DNA of 57,717 bases from Agmasoma carcini (nom. nud.) (taxonomy: Eukaryota > Microsporidia > Thelohaniidae), in NCBI GenBank assembly GCA_029232285.1, contig JAOXFI010000027.1:1-57717 (forward strand), read 5' to 3'. Shown here piece after piece: positions 53,500 to 57,717 of the stretch. Each line of letters begins with the position of its first letter. The first letter of the stretch is position 1. The position numbers were made by a program, and so were the translations under genes. The notes beneath the pieces were generated by a model. It did not search any database. It was not told the origin of the DNA and saw nothing but the letters and a program-made list of their open reading frames with translations.

Positions 53500-53580
53500 A
53501 TATCACCTTACTCTTATAGGCATAGGCAGTGAGCATACCGGCAATATAAATAAACACGTCGGTACCAATGTTTACAACAG
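53500..53580 (+). repeat. Ancient LTR fragment
   Basis: CACCTTACTCTTATAGGCATAGGCAGTGAGCATACCGGCAATATAAATAAACAC..TTTACAACA follows the order of the LTR 3' half at 54130-54196 (TCAGTGAGCAGACAGACAGGTTAAATAATCAC..CTTACAACA). It is strongly diverged. Confidence 0.55.
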
Positions 53581-53927
53581 AGAATATTGATAAATCAATT
53601 TAACAGCATATAACAATGGGGTTTGTTTTTTTAAATTATGAATTATTCAAATAAGAGTAAACAATTGATATACCACCATTATCTTTATAAAAATGCATAT
53701 AGTGAATAAGATTTGATAAAAATATATTAAAATTTAAATAAATCATTTTATTTCTTAAATGACAATTTTATTAGGATTATAATTTTGTATAATAAAAGTG
53801 TTGTGATCAGCAAGTATAAACTAATGATTTATTGTGTAAGAAATAATACTAGCTGAGCAATATTAATTATATTTAACAATATATCTCAATTTAATATAGA
53901 ACAATATTTCAAGATATATATGGTGTA

Positions 53928-54010
53928 TTTAAAGGTTCTTACCCTTAGTTGGATGGACGGTGACCAGGGACGTAAGTTAAATAAACACTTTGGTTTTAGT
54001 TGCGACAACA
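53928..54010 (+). repeat. Older LTR fragment, abutting the retrotransposon
   Basis: TTAAAGGTTCTTACCCTTAGTTGGATGGACGGTGACC..GTAAGTTAAATAAACACTTTG..GCGACAACA matches the LTR 3' half at 54116-54196 base for base in most places. It ends in ACAACA right before the 5-bp target site of the younger element. Confidence 0.75.
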
Positions 54011-54015
54011 AAAAG
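54011..54015 (+). repeat. Target site duplication AAAAG (left)
   Basis: AAAAG immediately before the left LTR; the same five bases follow the right LTR at 57163-57167. Five base pairs is the normal footprint of Ty3-type integrases. Confidence 0.85.
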
Positions 54016-54196
54016 TGTTGTAGTCTGCATTGGGATGGTAATGAGATGTCATAAATTTATTTTAAGATAACATTGATTTTTATCAATCCAAATATCTTAG
54101 ACAAATCAGAAACTATTTAAAAGATTTTATCCTTAGGAACAATGGTCAGTGAGCAGACAGACAGGTTAAATAATCACTTTGAATATACTTACAACA
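54016..54196 (+). repeat. Left LTR
   Basis: Begins TGTTGTAGTCTGCATTGGG and ends ACTTACAACA (TG...CA). Contains CAGTGAGCAGACAGACAGG. TGGTGATAGCGG at 54200-54211 is the candidate primer-binding site. Confidence 0.88.
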
Positions 54197-54234
54197 TTAT
54201 GGTGATAGCGGCTAATGTTAGTTTAAACATGGTT

Positions 54235-56480
54235 TTGGTTTGACTTTTTCGAACGGTCCTGGAGAGAAACCGGTTCAGTTTCTAGAAAACTCCATTGAAT
54301 TTGTAAATATCAGTGAGTATAGTGATAAGAAGTCGATTTATATTTTTAAGAACTCTATGAGAGGGGAGGCTTATGAATGGTAGCAAGAACAATCTGGACG
54401 AATGGGTTGAATGTTTTAAACAAAGGTTTATAACAAGCAAGAGAATGCTTGAGTTCAATTCCAGAGCAAAAGAGAGATGGTGAGGATGTTGTCCGCTTTT
54501 TAGATAGGTTAAGGACTTATATAACACTTGAAGGAATAGTTGAACCAATCATGTGTGGTATCGCGCTAGACAATTTACTTTTTAAATTGATGAATATAAT
54601 TGTAAATAACAATACAATAATAATTTTTGAAATAATTTATAACTGTTTTTTATTATGAAAGGAAACTAACACTTTCAACAGTCTCAAAATAAAGCAAGTG
54701 AACTCTGTAGCGAGGATTAAACTAAAGAAGAAGTTTGTGTGCTTCTACTGTGACAAAGTAGGTCATATTGCTAAATCTTACTTTAAGAAAAGCAACCACG
54801 GAGTAATACTAGTAAATCATCAAACATGGTTGATGATAAAAAATATTTTTTATTTAAATTCAGAAAAGATTAAAAAATCAAATTTTATTTATGAAAATGT
54901 TTTGTTCAATATACACGAGATCAAGACACATATTGATACCGTGTCAGAAGTGTCTTTAGTAAGTAAAAGATACAACAAAGAAAAGACCTTTCTGAATATT
55001 TAGGAAAATTAGTTGCATCAAATTTGGAAATGCTAGGCATTGATGATGTAGTCAAGAATTTAGAAATGATAAATCTATAGTAGAAGAATTTTTGGTTAGT
55101 GATAAGATTGTTTTTCTTATGATTTTGGGATTAAATGCATTCTGTGCGTTTGGAATAAAATTCATATCTATGATGAAAAGAATTTTAAATTAGAACATCA
55201 AAACGTTTTTATTGCTTTTCAACATGAATTATCACGGAAGAAACTCGTCCGGTTGTTGTTCCTATGAGAAGGTTTAAGAAGGAAGACTGTGATAAGATAG
55301 TTGATGAATCCAAAGTTATCTTAGAAAAGTTATCATATGAGTATTTCGTTCGCTATGGGAGACGCATGTGATTTTGGTTGAGAAAGGAAGCCATTTAGGT
55401 TGTGTATTGATTGCAGAGGTTTGAATAAGGTCACTAAATGTGAAATTTAATGTTTGCCTATTATAGAGGAACCAATAATTATGTGAGACAGGTAGAAGTA
55501 TTTTTCAAGGCTAGATGCAATATCAGGTTATCATAAGTTTTTGAAGGAAAAGGATGAAGAGAAACAAGCGTTTACAACATTTAGCGGGTCTTACAAAATT
55601 ATTAAAATGCCGTCTTGTTAGCAAATGTTCCTGCGAAATATCAGAGGGTAATAAATAAACTACTTAAGGAATACTTATACAAATTTATCATAACATATTT
55701 AGATGACATACTTATTTACTCTACTAATGAAGAGTCACGTAAGAACATCTGAATATAATTTTAAAGAATGCAAACTTAGTACTTAATGATGAGATTTTTG
55801 GTATAATATGAAAGAGATAAAATCATTAGGGTATATAATTTCGCATAGTATTCTAAAGCCCGATCCTGAACGCGTTGAAGTGATTCTTAGGATTATTGAT
55901 CCAAAGGTTAAGTGTGAATTACTTTCAAATTAGAATTATTTGGATATTGTAAAAAATATAAAAATCTTTATATCAGATCAGCACTGTTATTCAGTTGCTA
56001 AGTAAGACAAAGGATACGGTTACGATTAAACACAACTAAAAATATAAGTTTTTATTCATAGGAAGCTTTTATGATTTAAGAAATCAAACATAAATCAACA
56101 CACCGAACAATAAAGATTTATTTATACTGACTACAAATGTAAGTAAAAAATAGCTGTGGAGCAGCTTTGAGTCAAGTCTAATAAAGAAAAAGGAAAATTA
56201 TGTCCATTTATTTTATTTATGTTCAACGATATATAAGAAAGGTATAATGCCACAAAACAAAAGCTTCTAGGTGTGATTAAAGCAGTTAATCATTAAAAAT
56301 TATCTGCTTGATGTAAAATTTAAGATAAAGAATGGTCTAAAGCATTAGTGTATCTAATAAGAAATATGTCAAGTTAAATGAGATTACAAAAGTAGATCCT
56401 TGAACTGAAAGAATATAATTTTGAAATTGAACAATTAAGATGAAAATAGAAATTTGTTGATATTTTTAGTAGATGTTTTA
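54235..56480 (+). pseudogene. gag-pol of the LTR element, many lesions
   Basis: Gag: FLENSIEFVNISEYSDKKSIYIF..MRGEAYEW at 54270-54380, with a stop for the next residue, then RDGEDVVRFLDRLRTYI near 54475-54520. Zinc knuckle at 54740-54783 is C-x2-C-x4-H with the last Cys replaced by Tyr. Protease: IDTVSEVSLVS near 54932, where the catalytic DTG has become DTV. Reverse transcriptase: SRLDAISGYHKF near 55500 and the catalytic YLDD at 55696-55707. RNase H: TDYK near 56137, QKLLGVIKAVNH near 56250-56295, and LELKEYNFEIEQ near 56398-56435. Frames change repeatedly and stops are frequent; no product can be made. Confidence 0.9.
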
Positions 56481-56972
56481 ACATCAAGCTCCAGAAAGAC
56501 TGGATAGTCGTATTAAACCGGGTCTTGAAAGATTAAACTAGACGTTAATGAAGAAGGTAAAAATTAGAAATTTTATTGAAATTAATTGGATAGTTTTTTG
56601 AAAGTAGGGGTGATGGCGTATAATAATTCAATTTCCAGATGTAAGCGGTTACACCAAATGAAAAATTGGATCTTGAATCATATACACACATTGAATGCAA
56701 TATTAAAAATTATGAAATTATAAAAGAACAAGTTGGTAATAAGGAAAAGGTTATCAAGATATTACACAAGCCATGTTAAACTGAGAAAATCGAAGAGTTT
56801 GAGTTGATGAGAAAGTTCTGTACTTAGTTAGAACCAGGTGCCAGTAAATCAAAGCTTAGTCCAAAATTCAGTAGGTTGCCAGGAATAACAGAAGCTACGT
56901 ATGATTCAGTGAGAATGAATTATTTTGAGGGAACAAGCGTAGCAGCCGATAGGAGACACGGAATAAAGCTTC

Positions 56973-56985
56973 GAAAGGTGGAAAA
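56973..56985 (+). other. Polypurine tract of the LTR element
   Basis: GAAAGGTGGAAAA, one T in 13 bases, directly adjoining the right LTR; the expected primer for plus-strand synthesis. Confidence 0.8.
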
Positions 56986-57162
56986 TGTTGTAATCTGCAT
57001 TAGGATAGCAATAGATATGTCGCAATGATATTTTAAGATAACTTTGATTTTAAAAAATTAAAATATTTAGACTGGTATGAAATATTTCAAGGGTTTACCC
57101 AGAGATAATGGTCAGCGAGCAGACAGACAGGATAAATATACAATTTGAATCTATTTATAATT
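56986..57162 (+). repeat. Right LTR
   Basis: Begins TGTTGTAATCTGCATTAGG after the polypurine tract; contains CAGCGAGCAGACAGACAGG; ends TTTATAATT before AAAAG. The final CA has mutated. Confidence 0.88.
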
Positions 57163-57167
57163 AAAAG
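57163..57167 (+). repeat. Target site duplication AAAAG (right)
   Basis: Matches 54011-54015 exactly. Confidence 0.85.
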
Positions 57168-57614
57168 GGTAATAATTTATGGCTAATTGGGCATCTATGA
57201 GAACGCTCTAAAACCAGTATAGTGGTCATAAAATAAATATTCTAAAATTTCAATAGTAGATGAATTAAATTATTCATAATAACCCTCTATAATATATATT
57301 TGAATTCATCTTAAAAATTTAATTTGAAAATATCGGCGCTCTTTTAAATGATACATAAAATATTGATAAAAATATATATAATTACCTTGCCTGTTACATA
57401 TCTTGTGGTATTGCTTGATATGACATACATTTTGACAATTTATCATTTTGATAATTGAGAAATATATGTATATCGTAAACATATTATAGCTTACGAAAAA
57501 CGGGTTTTTGAAAATTTAAAAAATATTAGAAACAACATAAGTCTGGATAATTGATTTAACCATTTTAAAGTTGTAGCACTTATGGGTTTATTGTATAAAA
57601 TCATTATAAAATAT
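57168..57614. other. No gene seen
   Basis: AT-rich spacer between the retrotransposon and the 3' end of the right-edge gene. Confidence 0.5.
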
Positions 57615-57717
57615 TTAATCACTTAAGCTACATTTTTCATACACTTCGTTAATTTCATTAATACAAGTTTTTAGATTGTTCTCTTTACATATTAATTTTA
57701 AATTTTTCATAAAATCA
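57615..57717 (-). CDS. 3' end of a gene cut by the right edge, unknown
   Basis: On the minus strand the frame is open from the window edge for 33 codons (ending INEINEVYEKCSLSD) to TAA at 57615-57617. The Cys, Glu and Lys content and the helix pattern look like a protein C-terminus, and the open stretch lies in otherwise stop-rich DNA. An internal ATG exists, but a 31-residue gene is less likely than a fragment of a longer one. Confidence 0.45.
   Translation of the reverse strand, partial: DFMKNLKLICKENNLKTCINEINEVYEKCSLSD

Larger units (their letters stand above)
54016..57162 (+). mobile_element. Ty3/gypsy-type LTR retrotransposon, degraded, no integrase seen
   Basis: The element is 3147 bp, with direct LTRs of 181 and 177 bp, flanking AAAAG duplications, a polypurine tract GAAAGGTGGAAAA at 56973-56985 just before the right LTR, and Gag, zinc-knuckle, protease, reverse-transcriptase and RNase H remnants in order. 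Normal autonomous elements are about 5 kb; no HHCC or DDE integrase pattern can be read in the 500 bases after RNase H, so the integrase was lost or has decayed beyond recognition. The LTRs differ at many positions, indicating an old insertion. Confidence 0.92.

Overview
The window looks like nuclear DNA of a microsporidian from one of the gene-poor, transposon-rich lineages (Hamiltosporidium, Edhazardia or Anncaliia type; the genus cannot be fixed from sequence alone). By eye it is roughly three quarters A+T. Genes are intronless and short, and they encode eukaryotic core functions in compact forms: beta-tubulin, the ribosome-export GTPase Nog2, a mitosomal Sam50-type barrel and a TRAPP subunit. 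Several start codons carry the microsporidian CCC signal directly upstream (at 13105, 20337, 25224, 26025, 26444 and 53057). Only about a fifth of the window is plausibly coding.

Layout. 1-248 is the 3' end of a gene running off the left edge. 0.4-7.0 kb is repeat and transposon debris (an unclassified dispersed repeat plus degraded Merlin/IS1595-type transposases). A tRNA-Ala(CGC) lies at 7.0 kb (minus). 8.7-13.1 kb (minus) holds a membrane-anchored, catalytically dead subtilisin-like protein and a calponin-homology protein with acidic repeats. 14.2-20.6 kb (plus) carries three orphan two-helix membrane microproteins among more Merlin debris. 21.8-23.1 kb is a complete but dead Tc1/mariner element whose ends have an IR/DR layout, followed by another IS1595-type relic. 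24.2-31.5 kb is the housekeeping block: SAM50 (minus), TRS20 and beta-tubulin (plus), NOG2 (minus). 32.3-33.1 kb (minus) is a RhoGAP-like gene broken by one missing A in an A tract. 33.5-39.1 kb is repeats, including a 215-bp almost perfect inverted repeat. 39.4-40.5 kb (plus) is a second RhoGAP-like protein with a membrane helix and five 26-residue repeats. 40.5-51.6 kb is a graveyard of Merlin, IS630, Tc1 and IS1595 relics plus several minisatellites. 52.0-53.1 kb (minus) is a secreted two-domain protein interrupted by one in-frame TGA. 54.0-57.2 kb is a degraded Ty3-type LTR retrotransposon with 5-bp target duplications, inserted next to an older LTR. A gene fragment enters at the right edge (minus).

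Functional reading. The recognisable genes serve spore and parasite biology (subtilase-like, secreted, membrane and actin-binding proteins) and reduced core machinery (mitosome outer-membrane assembly, vesicle tethering, microtubules, 60S export). There are no operons; genes stand alone, separated by kilobases of decayed mobile DNA. The items most worth a second look are the pseudoprotease, the two RhoGAP-like proteins lacking an obvious arginine finger, the two genes each carrying a single lesion (in-frame TGA, A-tract frameshift), the unclassified dispersed repeat family, and the recent inverted repeat. All assignments are from reading the sequence; no database search was run.
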